Shown here piece by piece: positions 50,608 to 60,865 of a DNA stretch of 64,000 bases (its first letter is position 1; each line of letters starts with the position of its first letter). Origin of the DNA: Cercis canadensis (Eukaryota > Streptophyta > Magnoliopsida > Fabales > Fabaceae); contig QAOA01006885.1 in NCBI GenBank assembly GCA_003255065.1, forward strand, positions 180,415 to 244,414, read 5' to 3'. The notes beneath the pieces were generated by a model that worked only from the letters and a program-made list of their open reading frames with translations, was not told the DNA's origin and searched no databases. Made by a program: the position numbers and the translations under genes.

Positions 50608-52107
50608 TTATTTTGGGTTTATTAAACGGGACAAAGTGGTCTCCGAGAAAGTAAATTCAGATCCTGAGTTAAGGAGCATTGCTTCCCAAGCCCTTGCTCC
50701 TGGAGCAAAATTTTGCGCAACAATCTTCTTCATCAAGTCCAGTGCTTCAGTAACCAAGCCCTTTTGGCACATCTCAAGTATAATATTATCAAATGTTGAA
50801 GATCGAGGATAAAAGCACTTATTTAACATTTCCTCCAACAAAACACAAGCTCCTGTGATATCAGCTTTACCAACCAAACCATCAAGCACGATCCTATATG
50901 TATGCAAGTTGAGCCCAACACCCTTCAGCCTCATCTCCTCCACAAACTCCCTTGCCTTATTCAATTCCCCAGCCTTACACAAGGCACCCAATATAGTATT
51001 GTAAGTAACTACATTTGATTTGCATCCTAACCCTTCCATAGAAGCAATGATCTTAAGTGCCTCGTTTACATTATTCTGCTTACACAATCCATTTATATAC
51101 ACATTATAAGTATAAATATCAGGGACGAGACCCAACACAAGCAATTCATCGAACAGTTCATCTGCCTTCAAGTAAACCCCTTCTGCAATAATCCCACTTA
51201 AAACCATAGTATAACAAACTATGTCAGGCTTAATTCCATCTTCTTTCAACTGATTCAATATACCCAAAGCATCCATACCCCTCCCTCCCTTCACCAAGAA
51301 CCGAATCACATGTGAATAATCCATGACACCCGGACAAAATCCTAGTTTTCTCATGCCTTCCCAAACACCCAAAACCTCAACACCAGTCAAATCCTTCTGT
51401 TCACACAATGATGACAATATCAAAGAGCAGATTTCTACATCCAGACTATACCCATCATCTATCATATAATTTAGTATCTTAATGGCATAACCCACTCTAT
51501 TAATTCTGCACAAGGCCTTGATCAATACCCGAAAAGTTGATTCTTCAATTCGAATATTCATATGCTGGCTCTTCAACAAAATCTCAGGAACCATTTTAAG
51601 GTATTCCCTATTTCTACAAAGCACTGATAGCAGCAAGTTAAGTGAGCAAACAGTTGGAGTGCACCTGAACTTGGGCATTCTATAAAAGAGATCAATAGCC
51701 TCTTGAACTTTACCAGCAAAACCATAGCTTCTAATAAGATAACTAAGAATATACTCAGGCATTTCAAATTTCTCCACCCCTTCAAGGTGGTCCAGAACCA
51801 GAGGGATTTCCTGGAACTGGGATTTCTGGGTTAAGGTTTTGATGACAAAGTAGTAAGCTTTAGGAGTTGGATCACAGCTATAAGTTTTGAAAGAGTCTAT
51901 GAGAGTAGAAAGAAGAAAGGGCTTGTCAAAATTTCCATGTGGGTCTTGCTTTGGAGAAGACATTGCCATTGTTTCTCGCTTGATCATTTGCATAGCTTGC
52001 TGTTCACCGAAGTTTTGGTGCCAAAAGGTCTTGTAGGGAGAATGTGGCCACTTTCTATATTTTCTGAGGTATTTGTTGGCGCTCTTGGATAAAGGCTTTC
52101 TGACCAT
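50608..52107 (-). CDS. P-class pentatricopeptide repeat protein, probably mitochondrial
   Basis: Intronless frame of 499 codons, as usual for plant PPR genes. The N-terminus (M-V-R-K-P-L-S-K-S-A-N-K-Y-L-R-K-Y-R-K-W) is strongly basic with no acidic residue, consistent with organelle import. From about residue 110 to 470 it is a series of 35-residue P-type repeats; clear ones carry V-C-Y-T-M-V-L-S-G, Y-T-Y-N-V-Y-I-N-G-L-C-K and V-T-Y-N-T-I-L-G-A-L-C-K-A-G. There is no E, DYW or SMR domain, so no editing deaminase. PPR proteins bind organelle RNA one base per repeat and stabilise, splice or process it. From memory the closest Arabidopsis protein is At2g38420 (annotated mitochondrial); that assignment is tentative. 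The start is the first in-frame ATG, and its 5' flank runs head-to-head into the U6 gene. Confidence 0.92.
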   Translation of the reverse strand: MVRKPLSKSANKYLRKYRKWPHSPYKTFWHQNFGEQQAMQMIKRETMAMSSPKQDPHGNFDKPFLLSTLIDSFKTYSCDPTPKAYYFVIKTLTQKSQFQEIPLVLDHLEGVEKFEMPEYILSYLIRSYGFAGKVQEAIDLFYRMPKFRCTPTVCSLNLLLSVLCRNREYLKMVPEILLKSQHMNIRIEESTFRVLIKALCRINRVGYAIKILNYMIDDGYSLDVEICSLILSSLCEQKDLTGVEVLGVWEGMRKLGFCPGVMDYSHVIRFLVKGGRGMDALGILNQLKEDGIKPDIVCYTMVLSGIIAEGVYLKADELFDELLVLGLVPDIYTYNVYINGLCKQNNVNEALKIIASMEGLGCKSNVVTYNTILGALCKAGELNKAREFVEEMRLKGVGLNLHTYRIVLDGLVGKADITGACVLLEEMLNKCFYPRSSTFDNIILEMCQKGLVTEALDLMKKIVAQNFAPGARAWEAMLLNSGSEFTFSETTLSRLINPK

Positions 52108-52409
52108 TTTAGGTGAAACAGAGAAACAGGCATAGAATTTTATAGTGTGGAATTGAGATTGGGAGTCTCTGATGAAGATGAGGAGTAACTAATTCGTAAT
52201 TGCAGAGATGCTTATATAATTGATTTTAATTCTAACAAAATCGGAGAATTGTATCAATGAAAGCCAAAAGTATGTGCACTGCATAGGGAGTTTCCTGAGA
52301 GACCGCAGCGCGGCAGTGCAAAGATGAAGGAACACCGTTTGACAGGTACGAAATGGTTTATGACTCTCTTTTTTCAATTTCTTGAATTGGGCGTGGGTCC
52401 TTAGTAGAA

Positions 52410-52420
52410 GTCCCACATCG
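52410..52420 (+). promoter_or_regulatory. Upstream sequence element (USE) of the U6 gene
   Basis: GTCCCACATCG is a perfect match to the plant snRNA USE consensus RTCCCACATCG. It ends 23 bp before the TATA box, the shorter spacing that marks RNA polymerase III snRNA genes in plants. Confidence 0.93.
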
Positions 52421-52443
52421 TCTGTTTCTACAACAGTTACGTA

Positions 52444-52451
52444 TTTATATA
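52444..52451 (+). promoter_or_regulatory. TATA box of the U6 gene
   Basis: TTTATATA begins 30 bp before the first base of U6, the normal plant geometry. Confidence 0.9.
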
Positions 52452-52473
52452 TCAGAAGTCAGTAGATCAGCTT

Positions 52474-52493
52474 GTCCCTTCGGGGACATCCGA

Positions 52494-52525
<32 letters not shown>

Positions 52526-52575
52526 GGCCCCTGCGCAAGGATGACACGCACAAATCGAGAAATGGTCCAAATTTT
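52474..52575 (+). ncRNA. U6: U6 spliceosomal snRNA, intact gene
   Basis: It matches the plant U6 sequence as I know it over the full ~102 nt: the 5' stem-loop GTCCCTTCGGGGAC, the ACAGAGA box that pairs with the 5' splice site, the AGC triad region (GATTAGCATGGCCCC), CAAGGATGACACGCAC and the 3' end GGTCCAAATTTT. The T-run from 52572 is the polymerase III stop. With USE and TATA correctly placed upstream, this looks like a functional copy rather than one of the many U6 pseudogenes. Confidence 0.96.
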
Positions 52576-52579
52576 TTTT
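52572..52579 (+). terminator. Polymerase III T-run terminator of U6
   Basis: Eight T residues directly at the U6 3' end. Confidence 0.9.
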
Positions 52580-53201
52580 CTCTCTCTGCCATGTTTTCGT
52601 TCCTCTGATTCTTCATGTGATTTAGGTGCAAATTTTTCATGTTTTTTTTCTCCAGTTTCCTTCTTGTACATGTGACTGAAGGTCAGTCTGCAACTGTTTT
52701 GTTTAGGATCAGTGTCACTAATGAGCAAATTTCTTCGAAGAGCTCCAAAATCATCTAACTCAGCTAGAAAAATCTGGTTTTATCTTATTTCCTCTCTCTA
52801 TGATATATGGTGCCACTTAGATTCTCCATCATATCATACGATTATGCTCAATTTACATTTATTTCTCATTTTATTATTGTTTTCTCATCAATTGTCATTA
52901 CTTTCTATTTTGCTTTCTTTCGTTTCTTTCAAACTAATTCAAAAAGTGGTAAAGTGTTTCCGATTACAGTTCCTTTTTTAAGTTTCATGCTGGGAATTTT
53001 TTAACTTGTCTGGCATCCCTTTTCCATGTGACTGTGATGGATATCATATTAATTCAGCAAGTGTGGAGCATAGTTACCAGGTTCGTATACACAAACCGCG
53101 TTTTAGGTACAACGTTCCAGATCATGGTACGGTAATAATGATGAATTTTATTTCTTGTTTGATGCAACTGATGATTTTTTCCTACATAATTTATGTTGTT
53201 A

Positions 53202-54338
53202 GTTTTTTAGAACTGATCATGGATTTAATAGAAAACATATATACTGGTACCTCAATTATTGATACTTTGACCAGTGGTAGATGTCTAGTGGCCTAATTAC
53301 GATGATGCTGTCTGTTTATCTTCATATCTTTACTCTCTTCTGCAGATACGGAATGAGTTTTGCTGCAGATGGTTCAAAAAGAATTATGTATGTGAAATCA
53401 ACACTTGTGATTGCTGCAGATATTGCGATGATCATTGCATTGCCTACGCTATGTGCTATTGGCCTCACTAGTGTTTTATTTATGCAGATTACAAGGTTTT
53501 AGGGGGTGAAGAACGAGTTTCGGCAAGGCAAATCCTAAGATCCCATCCAAGGTATGAAACAAACTCACTCGTCGACTCCTCTTCCTATTTTAGTTTCTCA
53601 ATTCCCCGAAATTTATAGATTTTAAGGAATAATATTGTAATTTTCATTCGCCTTTGTTTGATAGCTGAGAAAATGTGATCTCTTTTTCTTGGGGACCTGA
53701 GAAAAAAGAAATTTAAACTCTGCTGATTGACTATAACGTTGCTAATGTCCATTCTGTAGACCTAATTNGTTTTTTAGAAATGATCATGGATTAAATAGAA
53801 AACATATATCCTGGTACCTCAATTATTGATACTTTGACCAGTGGTAGATGTCCAGTGGCCTAATTACGATGATGCTGTCTGTTTATTTATCTTCATATCC
53901 TTACTCTCTTCTGCAGATACGGAATGAGTTTTGCTGCAGATGGTTCAAAAAGGATTATGTATGTGAAATCAACACTTGTGATTGCTGCAGATATTGCGAT
54001 GATCATTGCATTGCCTACGCTATGTGCTATTGGCCTCGCTAGTGTTTTATTTATGCAGATTACAAGGTTTTAGGGGGTGAAGAACGAGTTTCGGCAAAGC
54101 AAATCCCAAGATCCCATCCAAGGTATGAAACAAACTCACTCGTCAACTCCTCTTCCTATTTTAGTTTCTCAATTCCCCGAAATTTATAGATTTTAAGGAA
54201 TAATATTGTAATTTTCATTCGCCTTTGTTTGGTAGCTGAGAAAATGTGATCTCTTTTTCTTGGGGACCTGAGAAAAAAGAAATTTAAAATCTGCTGATTG
54301 ACTATAACGTTGCTAATGTCCATTCTGTAGACCTAATT
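53202..54338. repeat. About 568-bp sequence present twice, split by one N
   Basis: Copy 1 is 53202-53767 (566 bp), N is 53768 and copy 2 is 53769-54338 (570 bp). They differ by one 4-bp insertion (TTTATTTATC) and scattered substitutions. Both copies hold the same exon-like stretch (CTGCAG|ATACGG ... CCATCCAAG|GTATGA; copy 1 about 53346-53551), whose frames end in stops. Because of the N and the matching ends, an allelic or contig-end artefact is likely. Confidence 0.82.
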
Positions 54339-54520
54339 ATTTCTTGGAAATTTATAGATTTTAAGGAAATAATATTGTAATACTTGCTTGATTATATTTC
54401 AATGATACTGGTTGGCCTTGTAAGTGAATCATATTACATTGTTGTCATTGTTTTCTGAATAACTTAGACTAGAATTTTGCATGAGCATTGATACTTGTGA
54501 TTAAATTGTTTTGATTGGGT
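54217..54520 (+). repeat. Repeat copy A, left flank of the RING pseudogene
   Basis: Shares GCCTTTGTTTGG, CTTGGGGACCTGAGAAA, AATGTCCATT, ATTTCAATGATA, GTTGGCC, GTCATTGTTTTCTGAATAAC and AGAATTTTGCATGAGCAT, in that order and orientation, with 58594-58915. Parts of it also occur in the first N-split copy (from about 53645). Confidence 0.75.
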
Positions 54521-54870
54521 CTTTAATTTACATCTGTTTGCAAAGTAGGAAATCTAAAATCATTATAGGACTTAATCAATGGGTTGATAATTTCTTATGA
54601 AATTTTGATGCTTTCTAAACCTGTTGGCTAACTCTTGTGACAGAGATCACAGGGAAATCTGAGTTCAATTAATATATATGTTGAACAGTGCAATAGTTGT
54701 TCAAACTAAGACATAAAGCCAGAGTTATATAAGCATAAATGGCCTTTACATGTAAGAACCATAGCTTTTTATGTATGAACTATAACGGCTTAAGACTCCA
54801 AATCCAACATAAGGGAGGGGGGGATGATGGAATAACATAGTTTTCTAAAAGGATTTCAAAGGAAACTCCT

Positions 54871-57820
54871 CTAGAAATCAAAGCACTGTAATGCTTCTTC
54901 AGAATTCCTGTCTCTGCTGATACATCCCAGAAAATTGGGAATGAATCCTGCGCTGGGAGTCTTGCATGAAGGACACTCCTTCATCTCTTGTTTCTCATGG
55001 AGCTCATTGCATTCCACACAGACCACTTGATGTGCACATGGCAGAAAAACAACTGACATCTCCTCTGATAGGCACATCACACACTCCCGCTCCCGCTTCA
55101 AACTTCCATTTACTGCTCGCTATCATTTGAGACACATCAGATTTCTGATTTCCCTTCACCATTGGAGTACTCTTGCTGTGTCTTGAGAAACTATCATTTC
55201 TTCCCTCAATGTTCCCGTGAAGTGCTGCTATTCTTCCAGAGTCGGACTTCAATTTCAGTTCAACCAGCTCTTTCTCAAGCTTAGCAATTTTTTCCACATA
55301 GTTCTCCATGTCAGCAGCTGCTTTCTTTCTGATCATATCCTCCTCAGCTTTTGAGCAGGATTCAATTTGTTCCTTTTCCTTTCTAATCAGTGCAGCCTGC
55401 GCAAGGAGTTTTTCTTTTGCTGTTCTCTCTCTTTCCAATCTAGCCTGTAACATTTTTAGCACTCATAGTGAAACTATCATAAACTGTTTGTCTAACAAAC
55501 GTAATCAAACGCTTAACAATGGGCCCATAATACCAACATCCTATTACTTTCACAAAGTTCTCTTATAAAATGGAAATGCAAAAGTAAAAATAGCATGGGT
55601 GCAGGACCAGTATCAGATTATTTGACCCAGTAATCAATTATGTTTGCTGTTCTTATTCTTCAATTCAATCAGATTCTAGATTGGATCACATAAACCAATC
55701 ACGTTGATTTTTCAGTAAAGATATTTCCTTAGAACCTAAAGTCACATGCATCTTAAATGATATAAATTATGCATTACCACAATATGAATATGTCCTTTGA
55801 ACCAATACAGAGGTATGCAAAACCCTGGTTGAATTCATTTTACTTGGTTGAGAAGTAATAAATTCACAATATTAGAACTTTGCATATATAATAGAATTAG
55901 AACTTTGCATGACATATTTATGCCTATTATCCATGGCCATGCACTGGCAATATGACCTTCCAAAGATACATAAAGTAGTTTGGCTTGAAGCTACAGAAAT
56001 ATATTTTGATATCATTAGCAGTTAAGTAGTTCCAATTCAATGGCACATACCTCAACCTCGGCTTGAAGCTTTTTCTCCTTCTCTAACTCCTGTTGTAGGT
56101 TAGCTAATTTCGGTTTCTCTTTCTGAAGCTCATCTAGGAGCAAGCCATTCTCATTCTCGCTCTTCCATAACTGGGCCTTTTTAAGGGCCATCTGCTCTCT
56201 CTCCAATGATTGTTGATGGCTAGCCGCTTCTTTTACAGCCTACGACTTGGCAGTACTTTACTCCTTCAGCTTAGAGTTTTTGGCCTCCAGTATGCGAGCT
56301 GCAGAATTAGCACTCTCAATTTGGCTGCTAGTATTTGCCATGGCATTCTCCATCTCTGATATCTTCTTCATAGCATTCTCCTCCAAGAGTTTCTTCTCTT
56401 TTTTAAACAGTTCTCTTTCTTTCTTCTCCTTCCTCAGAGTTTTAAGCTCAGTCTGATCCTTTATAAGCCTCTGGGTAACCTGCATAACCTTGTGATTCCC
56501 CAGTCAGTCCAGCTCTGCAGTTCACCCTGCAATTCTTTCACCCGAGGAACTGGCTTCAGAATCAGTTCGCCCTTCTCATCTCGCTGGACATACTTATGCA
56601 AAGTATTATCATAAGGAATCCCAGCAAGAGCACAGTAATCAGGAATCTTAGGAGTGTCAGCGGCACTTGGCTCAGACTTTGGGTTGAACTTCTTGTCTGA
56701 TGTTGAAGTCTTGGTATCCACTAATGCAGAAGTAGATTTTGCAGCTTTTGTATTTGAGGAAGCACATTTGGGAATTTCAGATGGTGGCTTAACTCTTTTT
56801 TCAGCAACAAAACCACCAATATTGGCAAGCTTCCCTGACTTAAAACCCCCTTTTCCACAAGCCCTATAAGTTTTCTCCCCATGATTGAACCTCTGCTAAA
56901 GTGAAGCTATTTCTTTTCTGTTGTGCTGCTTAGCACTAGCTCCTGGTTTTCCTTAAGAAGCAGATGATTTAGGTGCATTCCTGGGCACACTCCCCTGAAG
57001 TGCCTAAGGATTTCTCTATCTCAAGCTTTACCCCTTGTGAAGCAAGAGGACATTGGCTTTTGGGTGAATCTACAAAACTTCCAAACTTGGGTACTTGAGA
57101 CGTACAATTTGAAGGAATAGCATCAGAAGTTTTACCCTTTGACTTTGATTGAGGATCAGAAGAACTAGCAGAGCTTTCTCCCTTAGAAACAATACCACTC
57201 AAATGATCTACTTCCATTGTACAGGCTTGTGACAAGTTAAAGTCACATACCAACAACAACCACATTGCTTCACCAACTGTTAAGGAGGGTCTAAGTTCCA
57301 GAAATACACTGATAATCTCCACCATGGTGTAGTTGAGAAATTGCTGGAAACTCTCAAAGACAATGTCTGTTGGACTAGTAACATGTTTCCCCTTCAAAAT
57401 ATTCAGTTTGTCATGTACAATATTTGACACAGGATCCCCTTCCCCCATGTATAGGCCATTCCTTGAAAGGGCCTTTTCAGCCACATCTTCACTATTGCCA
57501 AATTCAAAGTGCTTCCAGATTAGAGAGGAGCAGTTCCTCAATCTTGTTTGCAATAAAATCATTCCACTCAGCAACTTCATGCATTTGCACTTGAGGTTCT
57601 GATGAAGGAAACTCAATCAGAGATGAGGGCATGTCAATAGGTAATTTTTTTCTTGTTCTTGCTTCCATTATCCTCCCTCTTCTCACCACTAGAATCAGCT
57701 GTTTTATCCATTTCAGGAACAAGAAGAAGGAAGCCACTTGTATTCTCCCCTATTAATCTTCTAGCTACAAATAGAGAGCCATATGTCAAAACTAAGAAAT
57801 TTGAAAACAAAGAAGACATG
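54871..57820 (-). pseudogene. Pseudogene of an RF298/RF4-like RING E3 ubiquitin ligase
   Basis: The order of parts follows plant RF298/RF4-type proteins: a K-N-K-K-K start region, W-N-D...I-E-E-L-L-L-S-N-L (about 57510-57560), a block with G-D-P-V-S-N-I-V-H-D-K-L and E-A-M-W-L-L-L-V-C-D-F-N-L-S (57230-57460), I-P-D-Y-C-A-L-A-G-I-P-Y-D, a long coiled coil (about 55200-56480) and a C-terminal RING-HC (C-V-M-C...C-A-H-Q-V-V-C-V-E-C...C-P-S-C, about 54930-55090). At least eight lesions break it: frameshifts near 57645 (A-run), 57505 (internal loss), 56975, 56500 and 55100, and in-frame stops near 56954, 56895 and 56229-56262 (two). An intron with good borders (56050-55445) is kept, so it arose by DNA duplication, not retroposition. 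It cannot make a full-length ligase. Confidence 0.88.
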
Positions 57821-58593
57821 GCATAATCAAATTTGGATCAAAATCCACAAAGATTTAACCAATGCAAGTAGAATCATTTAATCAGCAGCAGATTGCAATT
57901 CACAGCAGCACTGAAAAGAAGTATCAAAGACTCAATGTCATTATCAAAACCTTTTTCTTATTTAACTCAACAATGCCTTAGATATATAGAATGCCCTTGA
58001 ACGATCTTTGTTTAAGAGTTCGGGAAAAACAAATTCACTAACCATTGGTATGACGATCTAAAAGTTTTGTGCTAGACTTAGCTGAAAAAATCTTAGAATG
58101 GCTCAAGAGATCTACTAAGCTCTTTCAGCGATCTCAAAACTATCTTTGAATGGTTCAAAAAAGATATTGAGCTCTTTCAGTGATATCAAAACTATTGAAA
58201 ATGTACTTTGATACATTGTATAAAATGACTCTTATAAATATATATGTTACAGATCAGAATGTACGACACATGACAGGTGAAAATCCAATCTTGTAATATG
58301 TCATTACTAAAGTAAGAAAATATCATTAATGAATTGCTTTCTTACTACGCGTAATAATAAATTTCTTTAAATTAATACAATTTGTATTTTGTAATCAACT
58401 GTTATTTTGTCTAATATTAAGTTTTACAACATATTTAAAATTTTTGAAACACTGTTAAATTTTGTAATGCATTCTTCTTGAGTATCATCAATCTGTGGGG
58501 AAGGGGGAAACAAAACGTTTTCTTTTGGGGCCCCTATTGGAGAAATGGGCCTTAAATTACAATCAAGTGGACTGAAGAAACTAGCTTGCCCGT
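57821..58593. other. Non-coding flank of the RING pseudogene
   Basis: Nothing coding. A short local repeat with AGCTCTTTCAGYGATMTCAAAACTAT occurs twice near 58117-58192. Confidence 0.5.
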
Positions 58594-58915
58594 CGCCTTT
58601 GTTTGGTTGCTGAGAAAATATACTCTCTTTCTTGGGGACCTGAGAAATTAGAAATTTAACTCTGCTGATCAAATATAACATTGCCAATGTCCATTTGTAG
58701 ATCTATAACATATAAGTACCCTAAATAGTTAAAATTCTTGCGAAAATTGAGATTGACAATGGATGTTCTGCAGAGTAATAATTGCTTGACAATATTTCAA
58801 TGATATTGGTTGGCCGTTTTAGTGAATCATATTATGCGCTTGTCATTGTTTTCTGAATAACTTAGGCTAGAATTTTGCATGAGCATCAGTACTTTTTGTG
58901 ATTAAATTGTTTTGC
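58594..58915 (+). repeat. Repeat copy B, right flank of the RING pseudogene
   Basis: Diverged copy of 54217-54520 in the same orientation, with an insertion of about 40-60 bp near 58700-58760. The two copies bracket the RING pseudogene. Confidence 0.75.
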
Positions 58916-59209
58916 TTTTATCACTGCCTCTTCAATTTTGGCTTAAGATTGATTTGGTAGAAACTTGTATTTAGTCTTCTCATTTATACAGATTTATGCA
59001 TTCCACTTAAGAGGGTGAGATCTATTGAGATGTTCACAATATCAAACTCAGGAAGACAGCAAAGAGTCATGCTTCATTCAAATATCTTTTTTTTTTTTTT
59101 TTTTNTTTTTTTTTTTTTTTTTTATGTAGTTTAGCTTATCTTTATTAATTATCTATTAAGATTAGTAATGATCTCTTAATTAGAATTCATGTTCTTTAAG
59201 GACAAAGAA

Positions 59210-59560
59210 CTCCTTGATGGGGGAGGGAATGATACAACTCTAACGAGAAGTATCAAATAATTATTCAAGCTCTCCTTTTATTTTTATATTAGTAATTAAT
59301 TATCTTATTTGTTCTATTAGGATTTAGTTAGGGATTAGCTTATTTTTAGGAATAATTATCCTATCTTATAAGTAGGAGTTATCTAATAGAATTTTTATGC
59401 TTATGTGATAAGTACTATAGCTTTAGGATTGTGTCTATTTAAAGGCTTAAGGCCATTAGTTGTAATCAAGAATAATAATAATCAAATAGTTCTTTATATT
59501 CTTAAGTCCAAGTTGTATCTTGCTTCATTCTAGTGATGAATATTCTACCCTCTTTCATTA
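59210..59560 (+). mobile_element. Probable LTR of a retrotransposon preceded by a polypurine tract
   Basis: GATGGGGGAGGGAA (59216-59229) reads as a polypurine tract, and the following TGATACAACTC is a common LTR start in plant Ty3/Gypsy elements. Inside are a TATTTAAAGG-like TATA (about 59437) and AATAATAATAAT polyadenylation-like sequence (about 59471). The right end and a target duplication were not found, so the boundary is approximate and the Gypsy label tentative. Confidence 0.4.
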
Positions 59561-59791
59561 ATTATCCTCCCATCCTTTCACTGTTTTCATTCAATACTTT
59601 GAAACTCTTTTCTCTACTCATGACTACCACAGTTATCTTGTTGCTCAAGACCTTCCCATGACCACTATATTTTGAGCATTGATCAATGTTGAAGTAATTG
59701 ATAAACACAGACAAAATAGTGTCCTTCTCGTATGCATTAAACTGGAAATTAGACAGATTCGCTCTTTGTCACGGTAGTATAAGTGGTAGGG

Positions 59792-60023
59792 GTATAAGCA
59801 AAAATGATCATACCGACTGAACCGAATCGGATCGGAGAAAACCGAACTGGACTGAGGGGTTCAATTTGGTTTTTGGTTTTATTTTCCAAAAAAAATGAGG
59901 GGTTTGGTTTGGTTCTCTGTTTCAATGAAGAAAAATTGAAAATAAAATGAACCAAATCGAGTAGGCTAAAACGACGTCATTTTTGTTATTTTGAAGTTTT
60001 TTTTTTTTTTTTTTTTTTTTTTT
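59792..60023 (+). mobile_element. Possible left end of a hAT-like element cut by the gap
   Basis: TAGGGGTATAAGCAAAA followed by several ACCGAAC/GGTTTGGTTTGG words resembles the start of plant hAT elements. The T-run at 59998-60023 runs into the gap, so no right end can be matched. Confidence 0.3.
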
Positions 60024-60845
60024 NNNNNNNNNNNNNNNNNNNNNNNNNNNNNNNNNNNNNNNNNNNNNNNNNNNNNNNNNNNNNNNNNNNNNNNNNNNNN
60101 NNNNNNNNNNNNNNNNNNNNNNNNNNNNNNNNNNNNNNNNNNNNNNNNNNNNNNNNNNNNNNNNNNNNNNNNNNNNNNNNNNNNNNNNNNNNNNNNNNNN
60201 NNNNNNNNNNNNNNNNNNNNNNNNNNNNNNNNNNNNNNNNNNNNNNNNNNNNNNNNNNNNNNNNNNNNNNNNNNNNNNNNNNNNNNNNNNNNNNNNNNNN
60301 NNNNNNNNNNNNNNNNNNNNNNNNNNNNNNNNNNNNNNNNNNNNNNNNNNNNNNNNNNNNNNNNNNNNNNNNNNNNNNNNNNNNNNNNNNNNNNNNNNNN
60401 NNNNNNNNNNNNNNNNNNNNNNNNNNNNNNNNNNNNNNNNNNNNNNNNNNNNNNNNNNNNNNNNNNNNNNNNNNNNNNNNNNNNNNNNNNNNNNNNNNNN
60501 NNNNNNNNNNNNNNNNNNNNNNNNNNNNNNNNNNNNNNNNNNNNNNNNNNNNNNNNNNNNNNNNNNNNNNNNNNNNNNNNNNNNNNNNNNNNNNNNNNNN
60601 NNNNNNNNNNNNNNNNNNNNNNNNNNNNNNNNNNNNNNNNNNNNNNNNNNNNNNNNNNNNNNNNNNNNNNNNNNNNNNNNNNNNNNNNNNNNNNNNNNNN
60701 NNNNNNNNNNNNNNNNNNNNNNNNNNNNNNNNNNNNNNNNNNNNNNNNNNNNNNNNNNNNNNNNNNNNNNNNNNNNNNNNNNNNNNNNNNNNNNNNNNNN
60801 NNNNNNNNNNNNNNNNNNNNNNNNNNNNNNNNNNNNNNNNNNNNN
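60024..60845. other. Assembly gap (822 N)
   Basis: Unknown bases, bordered by a T-run on the left (26 T) and an A-run on the right (16 A). The long ORFs across it on both strands are artefacts of N translation. Confidence 0.99.
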
Positions 60846-60865
60846 AAAAAAAAAAAAAAAAGAAC

